In this document: positions 43,893 through 53,700 of the stretch, one piece after another | How positions within the stretch are numbered: position 1 is the first letter of the stretch | Layout: each line of letters opens with the position of its first letter | NCBI GenBank assembly: GCA_020054235.1 | Contig: JAGVLQ010000010.1 | Span: 1 to 59,203, forward strand | Length of the DNA stretch: 59,203 bases | From: Candidatus Babeliales bacterium | GTDB lineage: Bacteria > Babelota > Babeliae > Babelales > JACPOV01 | Direction: 5' to 3' | Position numbers and translations under genes: made by a program | Notes under the pieces: model-generated | What the model saw: the letters and a program-made list of their open reading frames with translations, nothing else | The model's database searches: none | Told to the model about the DNA's origin: nothing

Positions 43893-44745
43893 GAGAACTC
43901 CTTAACTTGTGCAATAACGGTTTAAACGCAATTAAAACTATGATCAACAATGCCGTCATTAATTTATTCAAATCTTGATCAAGTTGTAATTCAAAGGTCA
44001 TGGAAATAAGTGTTTGATAAAGTATTGATCCAAAAAGCAGAACAAATCCAAAGCCATCATCAATCAATTCCGCTAAAATCATCCCTGCTAAACCAATAAT
44101 CAAAACACCAATGCTACTCCATATAGAAAAGTAACCGGTATATTGAACGAATAATCCACCACTGAGTGCTGCAACCATATTTGAAAGCATTAAGCCAAGC
44201 AAAATATAACCATCTACACTTTTGCCTAAATTGGTAAGTACTTGGGGCGTTTGGCCAACCGTTTGGAGTAAAAAACCGATCTCTGTTTTTAAAAACCCAA
44301 AAATAACAAATATTACAACACTAGAAACCACAAGCAATAAAGCTATTCCATGAACCGGCTCAAGTAAAGACTGTAGGAAATTAAAAATTGTATGGCTTTT
44401 CGACAAAGTTAACGTTGATCCCGCAACTTTTAAACAAATGGAAAAAAGACCTGTTGTTATAACAACACCACTTATAAGCGCGTTAAGCTTTAATTTAGTA
44501 TGCAACAATCCTGTAAGCACTCCGGTTAACCCGCCCAAAATCATGGCGAGCAACAAACTTACCCATGGGTTAATGTTTGTTTGTAACAAAGCTGCCATCA
44601 CAGCACCACCGAGACAAAATGCGCCTTCAACCGACAAGTTATCAAATGTAAGTAAGCGCGAAGAAAGATAAACGCTCACACTCACCAAACCAAAAATTAA
44701 TCCTCTTTCTGCAATTGCTTGCAGTGTTTGCATAATCTCGTTCAT
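43879..44745 (-). CDS. ABC transporter permease (TrpY-like)
   Basis: A 288-residue inner-membrane permease with about eight hydrophobic segments. SVYLSSRLLTFDNLSVEGAF and GAVMAALLQTN are family features of the branched-chain/TrpXYZ-like permeases. Its ATG overlaps the stop of the binding protein (44742-44745). A Gly-rich LIIGLAGMILAELIDDGFG segment is the probable coupling region. Only one permease gene is present, so it would work as a homodimer. Confidence 0.9.
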   Translation of the reverse strand: MNEIMQTLQAIAERGLIFGLVSVSVYLSSRLLTFDNLSVEGAFCLGGAVMAALLQTNINPWVSLLLAMILGGLTGVLTGLLHTKLKLNALISGVVITTGLFSICLKVAGSTLTLSKSHTIFNFLQSLLEPVHGIALLLVVSSVVIFVIFGFLKTEIGFLLQTVGQTPQVLTNLGKSVDGYILLGLMLSNMVAALSGGLFVQYTGYFSIWSSIGVLIIGLAGMILAELIDDGFGFVLLFGSILYQTLISMTFELQLDQDLNKLMTALLIIVLIAFKPLLHKLRSSHDAV

Positions 44746-45710
44746 GATTCACCCGCTAAGATAGCTATATCTCTCATTGATTCTGGTACCTGCACATTTA
44801 AACGTTGCATGGTGTTTTTGTTTATAAATATTTTTTTACTTTCTGCCTGCGTTATTGGTAATTCATGTGGTTTTTTAGCATTAACTAACACCTGCTCTGC
44901 ATGGTGCGCAGCTAGCTTGCCACTCTCATGGTAATCTACTCCTCGTGCAGCAAGTGCTCCAAAGGCAACTAGCATATTATCACTGGCAAATAAGGGCTTT
45001 TTACGCTCGTTGCAAAGTTTTGCAATCAAGCTAATGGTGCACGCAACCGTATTATCTGTCGGCGCAAGTATAACATCCACTTTTCTGCAAGCAAGTTCAA
45101 CCATCCCCGGCAGCTCAATTTCATTACTTACCGCAAAATCAACGGCCGAAAGACCTCGAAGTTTCAACTCTTGCTTCATGGTATTGACAAGGGCAATTGA
45201 ATTAGCTTCACCTGCTGTGTAAAGCAAACCAACCGTTTTAGCATCCGGGATAAGTTGTTGTATAAGATTTATTTGCCCCTTAACGTCAATCATGTCTTTG
45301 GTTCCACAAATATTTTGAGCATCCAATAATCCCAAACTTTCTGGATCGGTTACTGCTGCTATAATAATCGGTCTAATTTTTTCTGTGGCATGCAATGCTT
45401 GCGCTGCTGGTGTTGCAATAGCAAAAAATGCATCACAGCTTTTATCTGCAGCACATTGCTGTGCTAATGCAACTGCTTGAGGCACAGAACCTTGTGCATT
45501 GTGCACCACAAAGGCAACATCCTTGCCTAATTTACTTGTCAGCTCTTCTATAAAACCTTCTCGCGCGGCATCAAGTGCCGGATGTGAAGCAGTTTGAATA
45601 ATGCCAATGGTGTAGTGCGCTTGTGGCGCTCGCTTTTTTATACTTTTTAAAGCGGCCAAACCTCCCACAAGCGTTAAAATAAGAACTGATGTTATAACAA
45701 TTTTTTTCAT
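44742..45710 (-). CDS. ABC transporter substrate-binding protein (TrpX-like)
   Basis: A 322-residue binding protein of the TrpX/DUF534 family, which in streptococci serves tryptophan import. Hallmarks are YTIGIIQTASHPALDAAREG, NAQGSVPQAVALAQQ and the hinge IIIAAVTDPESLGLL. It has an N-terminal membrane anchor (MKKIVITSVLILTLVGGLAAL) but no lipobox. AAAGGA precedes the ATG. The gene lies 15 bases after ilvE, so an aminotransferase and an importer share a transcript. An aromatic or branched-chain amino acid is the likely cargo. Confidence 0.9.
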   Translation of the reverse strand: MKKIVITSVLILTLVGGLAALKSIKKRAPQAHYTIGIIQTASHPALDAAREGFIEELTSKLGKDVAFVVHNAQGSVPQAVALAQQCAADKSCDAFFAIATPAAQALHATEKIRPIIIAAVTDPESLGLLDAQNICGTKDMIDVKGQINLIQQLIPDAKTVGLLYTAGEANSIALVNTMKQELKLRGLSAVDFAVSNEIELPGMVELACRKVDVILAPTDNTVACTISLIAKLCNERKKPLFASDNMLVAFGALAARGVDYHESGKLAAHHAEQVLVNAKKPHELPITQAESKKIFINKNTMQRLNVQVPESMRDIAILAGES

Positions 45711-45725
45711 TGTATCCTTTCAGAT

Positions 45726-46619
45726 TTAAGGTAAAAAAGTTAACCATGATTTAAAGCGATCATGGTTGCCATGAACAATTGCTTCAAACTCTTTTTGTAT
45801 CTGTTTTGTTATCGACCCCGGTGCTACAAAATCTTGCTGCTCTATCTTTTTTATTGGAGCAATTTCTCGAGCCGTGCCCGTAAAAAATACCTCTTGTGCT
45901 TTTTCCAAATCTTTTGTTGAAATGCTTTTCTCTTCAATCGGTAGATTTAAATATTTTGCAATAGCAAACACCGTATCGCGTGTAATGCCCGGCAGAATAG
46001 TTCCTAAAGGCGGCGTTTGCAAAACACCATTTTGCACGATAAAAAAGTTAGCAACCGCACCTTCAGAAACATTTCCTTGATTATCAAGCAATAATGCTTC
46101 ATCAAATCCTCGCTTGTGTACTTCATGAGAAGCAAAAATTGAATTGACGTAAAAACCGTTTACTTTACTGGCAATTGGTACGCAATCAGGATGCAATCTT
46201 TTAAATGATGATATGCCAACCGTATATGCTTGAGCATCGCCTAACGTTGCTACCGGAAACGCGCTAATAGCACAATGAATTGACAAGTTTTTTGGGCTTA
46301 ATGCAAGTGATTCAGAACCAAAAAAGATAAGCGGACGAATATAGCACTCTTTAAAACCATTTGCCTTTACAACTTCAATTACTGCATTTTCCAAAGTTTC
46401 TTTTGACCATGGTAGTGCTGTACCAAAATGTGCAAATGATTTAATCAAACGATCAATATGATCCGATAATCTAAAAATTGCTGGCCCTCGAGCTGTTGCA
46501 TAACAGCGAATGCCTTCGAATACACCTGAACCATAATGAAGCGTGTGGCTCATTACATGCGTTGTAGCATCCTGCCATGCAACAAGAGCTCCATCAAACC
46601 AAATGAGTGAATTATTCAT
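45726..46619 (-). CDS. ilvE: Branched-chain amino-acid aminotransferase
   Basis: A PLP-dependent fold type IV aminotransferase of 297 residues that interconverts Leu, Ile and Val with their keto acids. HYGSGVFEGIRCYAT, the Lys of IASKVNGFYVNS near residue 153, and DEALLLDNQGNVSEG plus TPPLGTILPGITRD are all conserved. AAAGGA precedes the ATG. It heads an operon with a TrpXYZ-type amino-acid importer. With no other ilv genes in the window it may serve amino-acid recycling or D-amino-acid/keto-acid balance in a cell that imports its amino acids. Confidence 0.93.
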   Translation of the reverse strand: MNNSLIWFDGALVAWQDATTHVMSHTLHYGSGVFEGIRCYATARGPAIFRLSDHIDRLIKSFAHFGTALPWSKETLENAVIEVVKANGFKECYIRPLIFFGSESLALSPKNLSIHCAISAFPVATLGDAQAYTVGISSFKRLHPDCVPIASKVNGFYVNSIFASHEVHKRGFDEALLLDNQGNVSEGAVANFFIVQNGVLQTPPLGTILPGITRDTVFAIAKYLNLPIEEKSISTKDLEKAQEVFFTGTAREIAPIKKIEQQDFVAPGSITKQIQKEFEAIVHGNHDRFKSWLTFLP

Positions 46620-46652
46620 TTTTTTCCTTTATCCTTTAATTTTTTGCAACAA

Positions 46653-46681
46653 AAAACCCCGGTGTTTTAAACCGGGGTTTT
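46653..46681 (-). terminator. Rho-independent terminator (minus strand)
   Basis: A perfect ten-base stem, AAAACCCCGG with CCGGGGTTTT, with a nine-base loop is followed on the minus strand by further Ts. It lies after the amine oxidase gene and just before ilvE, and would separate the two. Confidence 0.88.
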
Positions 46682-46940
46682 CACAAAAGCCTATATGTTC
46701 AAAAACTAACCAATAGACATCCTGCTACCCCTATAGGTGTAATAGTAATAAGAAGAAAAAGAAAGTGCAGAGAAATGCCCCTGAGCTACCGAGGTGCCCT
46801 TAAAATTGAATTTTGGTAATGAATGGTTAGAAATTGATTTGTTTATCTTCATAAAGAACAGATTACAGAAAAATTTTACAAATAGCAAGTTATTTTTTAA
46901 ACAATTAGCCTATTCACAGTATTGAATATCAAATTTCGCT
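46682..46940. other. Intergenic region with an uncertain small ORF
   Basis: About 260 bases between the terminator and the amine oxidase end. A minus-strand ORF at 46706-46852 or 46888 (MKINKSISNHSLPKF...) has no convincing start signal and an odd SYYYYTYRG composition. The minus strand at 46775-46800 carries GGTAGCTCAGGGGCA, which resembles the D-arm of a tRNA, without a matching anticodon or T arm. Nothing here can be called a gene with confidence. Confidence 0.3.
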
Positions 46941-48398
46941 CTATTTATCGTAAAATTCTTGAATCATAGTTGCAACTAAATTACCTGATTGGCATGCAGC
47001 TTCCATAGTTCCTGGAACCTCAATTAAGGTTGAAGCATGTTCTCCTGCAAAATAAAGTGTATTATCAATTGGTTCAAAGAGTGTTTTTACTTCAAAGCCT
47101 TTATGAGTAATCAATGAAAAGAATTTTTCCTGACCAGGTGCAATATATGAATAGGTACCTTTGGCATAAGGATCATTAGGCCAACTATGTCCTACTGGGC
47201 CGTCATAGTGGCTAAACGCTTTATCCGCGACACAAACAGGATTGCTTTCTGGTAATAAACTTTTTTCAACTGCACAAGAAAGTAAAGATTGTGCATTTGC
47301 ATAGGTATCTTCTATGCCATTAGCAAAGCGACTTGCTTGGCCAGTAAAATAAAGTGTCGTCAGATTAGAACAAAATGAAAAAATACCAAAATAATTATTT
47401 ACAAAAATAGTTGTATTATCAAAACTGCCTGAAAGAGGAACTAAAATTTTAGCATTGTCCCCATTACAAATGCTTCGTATTGCATTTAATTTTTCAGATG
47501 GCATGACATCTTGCCCAAATTCAACGTCATTATACACAGGACATGGTAGGGCAAGTACCACAATGTCTGCTCTTGTTGTTGAGCCGTCTTTAAACGTAAG
47601 CAAATAACCCTGTTGATCTTTTACTAATGAAACTAATGGCATATTGCAATGCACTCTATTACCAAGCTTCTGTGCAAGAGCTTCTGGCAATCTACTATTG
47701 CCACCTTGTATATGTTGAAAAGCAGTTTCATTACCTTGATGTGCCGCACAAATACCACCAAGAATCATATAATACAATGTTTCTACATAACAAGATGATA
47801 ACCGTTCGGCTGATGCTCCTTCATAGCCAGCTAACCTTGTTGATAAACAAATATTCAATGGGTCATCGGGTGAAAAAAGCTGGTTCAATAGTTCACGCAT
47901 AGATGCAGATGTTTGTTGCAGCGCATATAATTCATCTTTAAGCGTTTCTGGTTTAAATTTTTTTTTCAGCAATTCATCAACATAGATAAGTTCGTTTTGA
48001 TGATGAAAAGCATGTTTAAAAGAAACTGAACCTTCTTCTATTGCCAAGCCCAGCTCACTTATAAGTGCATGAATATTAGCTGCATCACCACCATCAGCAA
48101 TATTTCCGCCACCAAGTTCTGCAATTGATCCATTAACAAAAACAGAAAATATTCTTCCACCAATACGTTCTCGTGCTTCATAAACCTTTACATCAAAGCC
48201 CATTTTGTAAAGTTGATAAGCAGTCGTAAGCCCGGCAATACCAGCACCAATCACAACTACTTTTTTTGAATGCCCAAACTGCTCTTGTAAAGTTAGTACA
48301 GCATTTTTAAGTAAAGAAGTCTGCAATACTTTTTCCGTTGAAAATACAAAAATTGCAAAGCTAAAAATGCTCAAAAGAATCAAATATATTTTTTTCAA
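46941..48398 (-). CDS. Exported flavin-containing amine oxidase
   Basis: A 485-residue FAD enzyme of the monoamine oxidase / polyamine oxidase group. It starts at a TTG with AGGA five bases upstream and has a signal peptide (MKKIYLILLSIFSFAIFVFS). The dinucleotide motif VVVIGAGIAGLTTAY is at about 47-61 and VYEARERIGGRI follows at 72-83. The C-terminal FAD motif is LYFAGEHASTLIEVPGTMEA. Substrates would be amines; exported forms are rare because FAD is usually inserted in the cytosol, so Tat-independent Sec export would require periplasmic FAD. It might act on host polyamines. Confidence 0.9.
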   Translation of the reverse strand: MKKIYLILLSIFSFAIFVFSTEKVLQTSLLKNAVLTLQEQFGHSKKVVVIGAGIAGLTTAYQLYKMGFDVKVYEARERIGGRIFSVFVNGSIAELGGGNIADGGDAANIHALISELGLAIEEGSVSFKHAFHHQNELIYVDELLKKKFKPETLKDELYALQQTSASMRELLNQLFSPDDPLNICLSTRLAGYEGASAERLSSCYVETLYYMILGGICAAHQGNETAFQHIQGGNSRLPEALAQKLGNRVHCNMPLVSLVKDQQGYLLTFKDGSTTRADIVVLALPCPVYNDVEFGQDVMPSEKLNAIRSICNGDNAKILVPLSGSFDNTTIFVNNYFGIFSFCSNLTTLYFTGQASRFANGIEDTYANAQSLLSCAVEKSLLPESNPVCVADKAFSHYDGPVGHSWPNDPYAKGTYSYIAPGQEKFFSLITHKGFEVKTLFEPIDNTLYFAGEHASTLIEVPGTMEAACQSGNLVATMIQEFYDK

Positions 48399-48563
48399 AG
48401 CAATCCTAATCTTTTTTTAAAAAACAATCGAACAATCTGTGTTTTCCAGAGTAAATAAACTGATAAAAATTGCAAAAAAACCAAGAACTTTTTCTTGCAA
48501 TCTCACTAAAAAAATATAAACTACTACGCAATTTAATTACTTTTCAACCTATAGGGAGTTCGC

Positions 48564-49091
48564 ATGAAAAATAAAGCATTTTTGTCGTTCGCATTGGCAT
48601 CTGCAGCTACTTGCATGAGCACAGAGCCTGAAGTACAAAAGACCTATATTTCCGATGAAACCGTTTGGACCATGTGCCAAAATATTTATGAGCAACTCCA
48701 ACAAGATAATTTTTGTCCTGACCTTCTTATTGGTGTTGCACGCGGTGGCTTAGTGCCGCTTGCCTATCTTGCCAGCGAAAAATTGTTGAACAATCGCAAT
48801 ACACGCACCATCAATGTGCAATCATACAGCGATGAAAAAAAACGCTCAGCAATACAATTTACCGCCCCATTCCCTACACAAGACTTACAACGTTTTAAAT
48901 CTATTTTAGTGATCGATGATTTGGTGGATACCGGCATCACTATGCATGAAATTGTTCAATTGCTTAAACAAGAACTTCCAGAAGCAACTATTAAAGTTGC
49001 AACGCTTTACTATAAACCACACTCAAGAGTAAAACCGGATTATTTTGTAGCAGAAACTGGAGATTGGATTGTTTTCCCGTGGGAAAAATAA
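48564..49091 (+). CDS. Exported phosphoribosyltransferase-family protein
   Basis: A 175-residue protein with a putative signal sequence (MKNKAFLSFALASAATCMST) followed by a type I PRTase domain. The PRPP-binding loop is ILVIDDLVDTGITM at about 114-127, and the N-terminal LLIGVARGGLVPLAYLA is as in xanthine/hypoxanthine PRTases (Gpt-like). The Cys in the signal sequence is not a proper lipobox. These enzymes use PRPP and a nucleobase to form a nucleotide. Export would be odd; either it works in the host or the N-terminus acts otherwise. A terminator follows. Confidence 0.85.
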   Translation: MKNKAFLSFALASAATCMSTEPEVQKTYISDETVWTMCQNIYEQLQQDNFCPDLLIGVARGGLVPLAYLASEKLLNNRNTRTINVQSYSDEKKRSAIQFTAPFPTQDLQRFKSILVIDDLVDTGITMHEIVQLLKQELPEATIKVATLYYKPHSRVKPDYFVAETGDWIVFPWEK

Positions 49092-49104
49092 CAATTTTTT
49101 AGAA

Positions 49105-49132
49105 AATAAAGACCCGTTTTCGGGTCTTTATT
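49105..49132. terminator. Bidirectional terminator
   Basis: A twelve-base perfect stem, AATAAAGACCCG with CGGGTCTTTATT, with a TTTT loop. It overlaps the stop of the convergent DHFR-like gene and ends both transcripts. Confidence 0.9.
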
Positions 49133-49655
49133 CTTTTGTATAAATTTTTCGCATCACCCCAGAAGGCCATCTAACTTCATTCGTAAGCTTCATGCCATCT
49201 GCTTGTACTATTGGCTTAGCTAAAGGAATTCCTTCACCAAGCTTTTTAGGCATTACTGCAAAATCATATTCATCAATTAAACCGTGATTATAAAATGATT
49301 CAGCAAGCTTTGCGCCGCCCATAAGCCACAACCGTTTAACATCCTTATCAGCAAGCTTTTCCATAAATTCTGAAATATCAACTGCAACAAATTCCACATC
49401 CTTATTTTCAGTTGGCTGCATATTTTGATCACCAAATATATAACTTTTTTTGCCAGGATAAGGCCATGGCCCAAACGTAAGAACTTGTTGATACGTAGTT
49501 TTACCAAAGACTATAGCATCAATCGAATCATAAAATTCTTGATAACCATATTCTTCTCCAGTTGATGCATATTCATCAAGCCATGCAACGCCACCTTCTT
49601 TATCTGCAATAAAACCGTCGGCGCTTATGGCTAAATATAAAATTACTTTAAGCAT
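49128..49655 (-). CDS. DHFR/RibD C-terminal-like reductase
   Basis: A 175-residue cytosolic protein of the RibD_C / YwjB-YyaP family, related to dihydrofolate reductase. It opens LKVILYLAISADGFIADKEG and carries AIVFGKTTYQQVLTFGPWPY and RLWLMGGAKLAESFYNHGLI with the NADPH-binding Gly-Gly. GAGGA lies upstream; either the ATG at 49655 or a TTG at 49661 is the start. Such genes often act as stand-alone reductases of uncertain substrate and can confer weak antifolate resistance. It lies seven to thirteen bases after the porin gene and may be co-transcribed with it. Confidence 0.88.
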   Translation of the reverse strand: MLKVILYLAISADGFIADKEGGVAWLDEYASTGEEYGYQEFYDSIDAIVFGKTTYQQVLTFGPWPYPGKKSYIFGDQNMQPTENKDVEFVAVDISEFMEKLADKDVKRLWLMGGAKLAESFYNHGLIDEYDFAVMPKKLGEGIPLAKPIVQADGMKLTNEVRWPSGVMRKIYTKE

Positions 49656-49667
49656 AGACAATATTCC

Positions 49668-50702
49668 TCAATAACTATAACTCACGGCAACTGTTAATCC
49701 ACGTGTTGAAAAATCACCTTGTACTGCCGTGTTTACCCCCGGATTTACATCATCAGAAAAACGCATCAATTGATTTTGGCCAAAAAAGAACTGCTGTTCC
49801 CAACCCGCTGAAAAACAAAGGGCATGGCCGCCACAGATTTGCCAATCCCATTGCAATCCTAAAATAATATTTAAATTAGGACGCACAAGATGAAACCGAT
49901 TGTCTTTGATATTTAAAAACGTTGTTGCTGGCACCCCATCGGTAAATACAATATCTTCTCGTTGCTTGATATCAAAGGTACCACTCAATAAAGCAAAATC
50001 CATTGCACCAAAAATACTCAACCCATGCCAGGAACCCCACGTAGAATTAATACCAACTTTAGGACCAACACCCCAGAAATTATTTTTCATAGCAATAGCA
50101 TCATCAAGCACAAACGCAATAGGTCCTAAAGATTGTCCACCGCTTGCATTAATATTGAAGCGTTGATTGATGCGCGCATAGCGCACGCCAAGTACTGGCA
50201 TAAGATTGACGCAACAATTAGGGCTAAAGAGTGTACTTAATTGCAAATCAACGGCTTCGAACAATAACTTTAATCGTGTTTGGGCTTCTTTTTCGGTCAC
50301 AATGTTGGTGCTTGGGTTCGACCAAACCGGAAAAAGGACTTCAGGAAACGTTGCCGAGACACTATCATTTCCACCGGTTGTAAAGCGCGTATAACAAGCG
50401 TTAACGCCCATCGGGCAGCAATCATGACAATAACCTAACCCTACGCGAAAGCCACCGTTCCAATCAAACTTCACTCTTTCTACGTTACCACAATTAATAA
50501 ACGTTGCTCCAGTATTGTTCTTGATCATATAATCAAGACCCTCTTCACCTGCTTGCCAATAAAGAGCATTGGCAAAAACACTTACATGTGATGTCTGATT
50601 GTTTTGACAAGCATCTATATTTGCGCATGGCAAGGCGCAGGGCTGCATAGCCGACAACCTAGAGACCGTTATCATTATCATAAGCAAACAAAATTTTTTC
50701 AT
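49668..50702 (-). CDS. Major outer-membrane protein, Lpg1974-like porin
   Basis: A 344-residue protein with a signal peptide (MKKFCLLMIMITVSRLSAMQP). The mature part is a beta barrel: SVFANALYWQAGEEGLDYMI, FDWNGGFRVGLGYCHDC, LNIILGLQWDWQICGGHAL, and the terminal LTVAVSYSY with aromatic end. The WNGGFRVGLGY followed by CHDCC near residues 80-96 and the extra cysteines are typical of the Legionella Lpg1974/MOMP-like family, where disulfides may stabilise the envelope. It is likely an abundant pore. RBS is AGGA at some distance. It is next to the GH81 gene. Confidence 0.82.
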   Translation of the reverse strand: MKKFCLLMIMITVSRLSAMQPCALPCANIDACQNNQTSHVSVFANALYWQAGEEGLDYMIKNNTGATFINCGNVERVKFDWNGGFRVGLGYCHDCCPMGVNACYTRFTTGGNDSVSATFPEVLFPVWSNPSTNIVTEKEAQTRLKLLFEAVDLQLSTLFSPNCCVNLMPVLGVRYARINQRFNINASGGQSLGPIAFVLDDAIAMKNNFWGVGPKVGINSTWGSWHGLSIFGAMDFALLSGTFDIKQREDIVFTDGVPATTFLNIKDNRFHLVRPNLNIILGLQWDWQICGGHALCFSAGWEQQFFFGQNQLMRFSDDVNPGVNTAVQGDFSTRGLTVAVSYSY

Positions 50703-50736
50703 AGCATTTTTCCTATTTTAGAATTTTATATTTTTT

Positions 50737-53700
50737 TCACGTACTTGGTTGCGGCGACATTGCCCATCGCTTTGGTTTAACGGTAAATGAAACGAGTGGT
50801 GTCTTAGTAGCAATATCAGCAAACTGTACAGTCTTTTCTTCAAGTGTAGGGTTGTATGCAAAATAAGTCGTTGTACTATCTTTGGTAAATGCTGCCGTAA
50901 ATACTAACGCATCTTTATCTGGTATTGCATGACCAAATACCGTCCAATCGGGTGTACCATAATGATCAATCACATGCATAAAATGGAGCACTTCATTAAT
51001 CGATTGCGTTGGATCTACAAATGCGCCACCTTGTGAACCCCATGGCGGCGTCGGACCAAACATGGTAAAGACATTCAGCATAAATTGATACGGTGTTGGT
51101 GCGGTCATTGGATTAAGATCCGTTTGCCCAAAAGCAATAGTATTGCCTCCAAGCATGCGCAGCATATTCATGTTACCATCAAACGTAATTTGCCAACAAT
51201 CATTGCTCGTTGTTATGCCCGGCGGAATGGTAGCAACAAAAGCGGCTGTATCCATAGAAGCATTCCATGCATTTAAGTAATCTTTATTGCGACCGAAAAC
51301 CAGTGACCAAGCAGAACACGGAAAAGCCGTAATCAATTTAATATTTTCTGGTGTTTGACCAAAATCTGAACTGTAATTTATAACTGCTTGTGCAATTTTT
51401 GGCGCACCACTACTTGTTGGTTGCCCACCACTTGAACTATGAATCGTTGTATCAATAAAAGCCGTACCTACTGGATACGTTGGATCCATTGTTTTTGTAG
51501 TAACCGGCACAAAAGCAATTGTTGGTAGTTGGCCTTTTTTAAGGTTCAAATTTTTATCAAAAAAATAACTGTCCATTGCATACGAAGCTGTTGTATAAAG
51601 ATAGATGCCCAGATCAACAATATCTTTTCGTCCAGTAGCCATGCCCCAAAGAATAATGGACGCATACCCTTGCAAGGCTTCACCAACTGAGTTTTCATTA
51701 TGGCCAGAACTACCTCCAGCTATTGTTGCTTGAATACCATCAGCCCAGCCATGACCAGCCCATTGATCAAAAAAATTTAACTTAGCAAATTTCATACTTG
51801 GGTTATTGTAAAAACTGAGATCAACACCATTATTTTCTTTATTAAAACATATATCTTTGACTAGTTGATCAATTGCTTGACCATAATTTGTTTCAGCACC
51901 CCATGCTATGCCGGCATCTGCTGTTGTACTCCATGCGCCATCATATAGTGCCGCAAGTGCTGCAGCACTAATCCAATAACCTAATTGGTAATGATGATCG
52001 TTAAACGCATTCGCAACACCAAAAGATTCCCATACAATACCAATTGATTTGCCAAGATTAACTTCTTGGCCACCAACCTCGCCAAAAATACTGTGAATCG
52101 GTAATGTTTGATCTCTACTTGGCCATGGCGTTGGAGTAGTGCCAGGATTTTGCGGTTCACCTGCTGAAGGGTACAACATCACCATATTGCCAATTGGGTC
52201 ATAATACGCATAATGGCTCAAATTATAAAATGCAAAAGGCGCTTTTCCTTTGGTAACCAATGGATTTTGGAGAAAATAATTAGCAATTGCTCCCTGCACA
52301 CCAGCAAGCATCGGCATTGTGGTTCCAACAATTGAAGACTTCAGGCCATCTTGCAATGCCTGCAAACGTGGTTTACTCTCAGGCGCATTAAATGCACCGG
52401 GACGATCCGGCAAACTTATAACATTATTGTATTGTTGTTCAATTAAGGTATTGAAAAAAAATGTATGGAAAAAATCACCCGCGTTTGCATTATCTTGAAT
52501 ACCCTGCAAAAACTGCAACACTAAACTTGTCTCTTTTGCTGCTTTTGCAAGCGACTTGCCAACATCATAAATGCCTTTGTCATTTGCATAGTAGCCGGTG
52601 TTCCACGGCGCAAATGCTTTATTTGCTAAATTGTTGATGTATTCATTATCAATGTTATCAAATAAAAGTTGTCCAATGCTAAACGGCCCTGCCTGAGTGT
52701 TAACCATATCAGTCCAGAATGGCGTTGGCATGCCCGGTAAGAAATTAGAAAAAATATAATTCGTTTTAAAACTGTTACCTAAAATTGCTTTTAAGTTCCC
52801 CCGCACCGACCAATAAAAAAGATTGTCAGCACCCGTTGGTGCGAAATCGGTTGAACCATCAAGATCAAGAACGATTGGACGTAAACCTGGCGCAAAGGTT
52901 TGATCTTGATAATGATGCGGCATTAAACACATAACCGTGCTTTCAGCGGCAACCATGGACGAATCACTATACGGATTTACAAGCGATGTGGTAAAACACG
53001 TTTCTAAAAATGTTTGACACGTAACACTATACGTAATGACTGTATCTGTCAAAAAGTTAAACGCAAATTTTCCCATTTCTTGTGCATACGCGTCTACATC
53101 ATTACCTGTTTGCGCAATTGCTTGTGCATATGTTTGACCTTGTGTTGGATACGCAAAAATTGTTGGTATGCCAGCAATTACAAAATAAAACTTTTGGGTA
53201 GTGTTAGGAAATTGTAAATAACTATTTTGTGGCTGCGTTGTTACTAACCCAGGCACAAACGTAATACCAATATCATTTTTAAAATAAACAGCCCAGGTAG
53301 TAAAATTGTCCTGTAATCCTGGCGGATTAAGAGTTGAACCTTCTGCAAAAATGGCAGGATTATTTTGATTGCCACCAAGGCGTGCATAACTTACTTTTGA
53401 TACTCCTGGAACTGCAGCTGCAGTGGTTGCCGGCGCAAGCAACCCTGAACTTTGATCTCCCACCATGCGATTAGAAATACCAATAAATTCAACACCGCGG
53501 CATTCAACAAATACAAATGGTGATCCTTGTGCACAAGTAAGTTTAATGTATTCTCCTTGACCACTTGGATCACTAAAAGGTGTTTTTATATACGGATTTG
53601 CAGGATTTTGAAAAATAAGATCAACATCCCAGTCGCCCATGCGATCAACCAAAATGCTATCCGGCGCCCATAAAGAACCAACGGCTTGCCCATCTATTGG

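Noticed and set aside
46741-46800. tRNA-like D-arm sequence on the minus strand (GGTAGCTCAGGGGCA)
   Set aside because: No matching acceptor stem, anticodon stem or T arm can be built around it; at most a fragment or chance.
46706-46888. Small minus-strand ORF of about 60 codons
   Set aside because: No Shine-Dalgarno, odd Tyr/Ser-rich end and no similarity seen; not supported as a gene.
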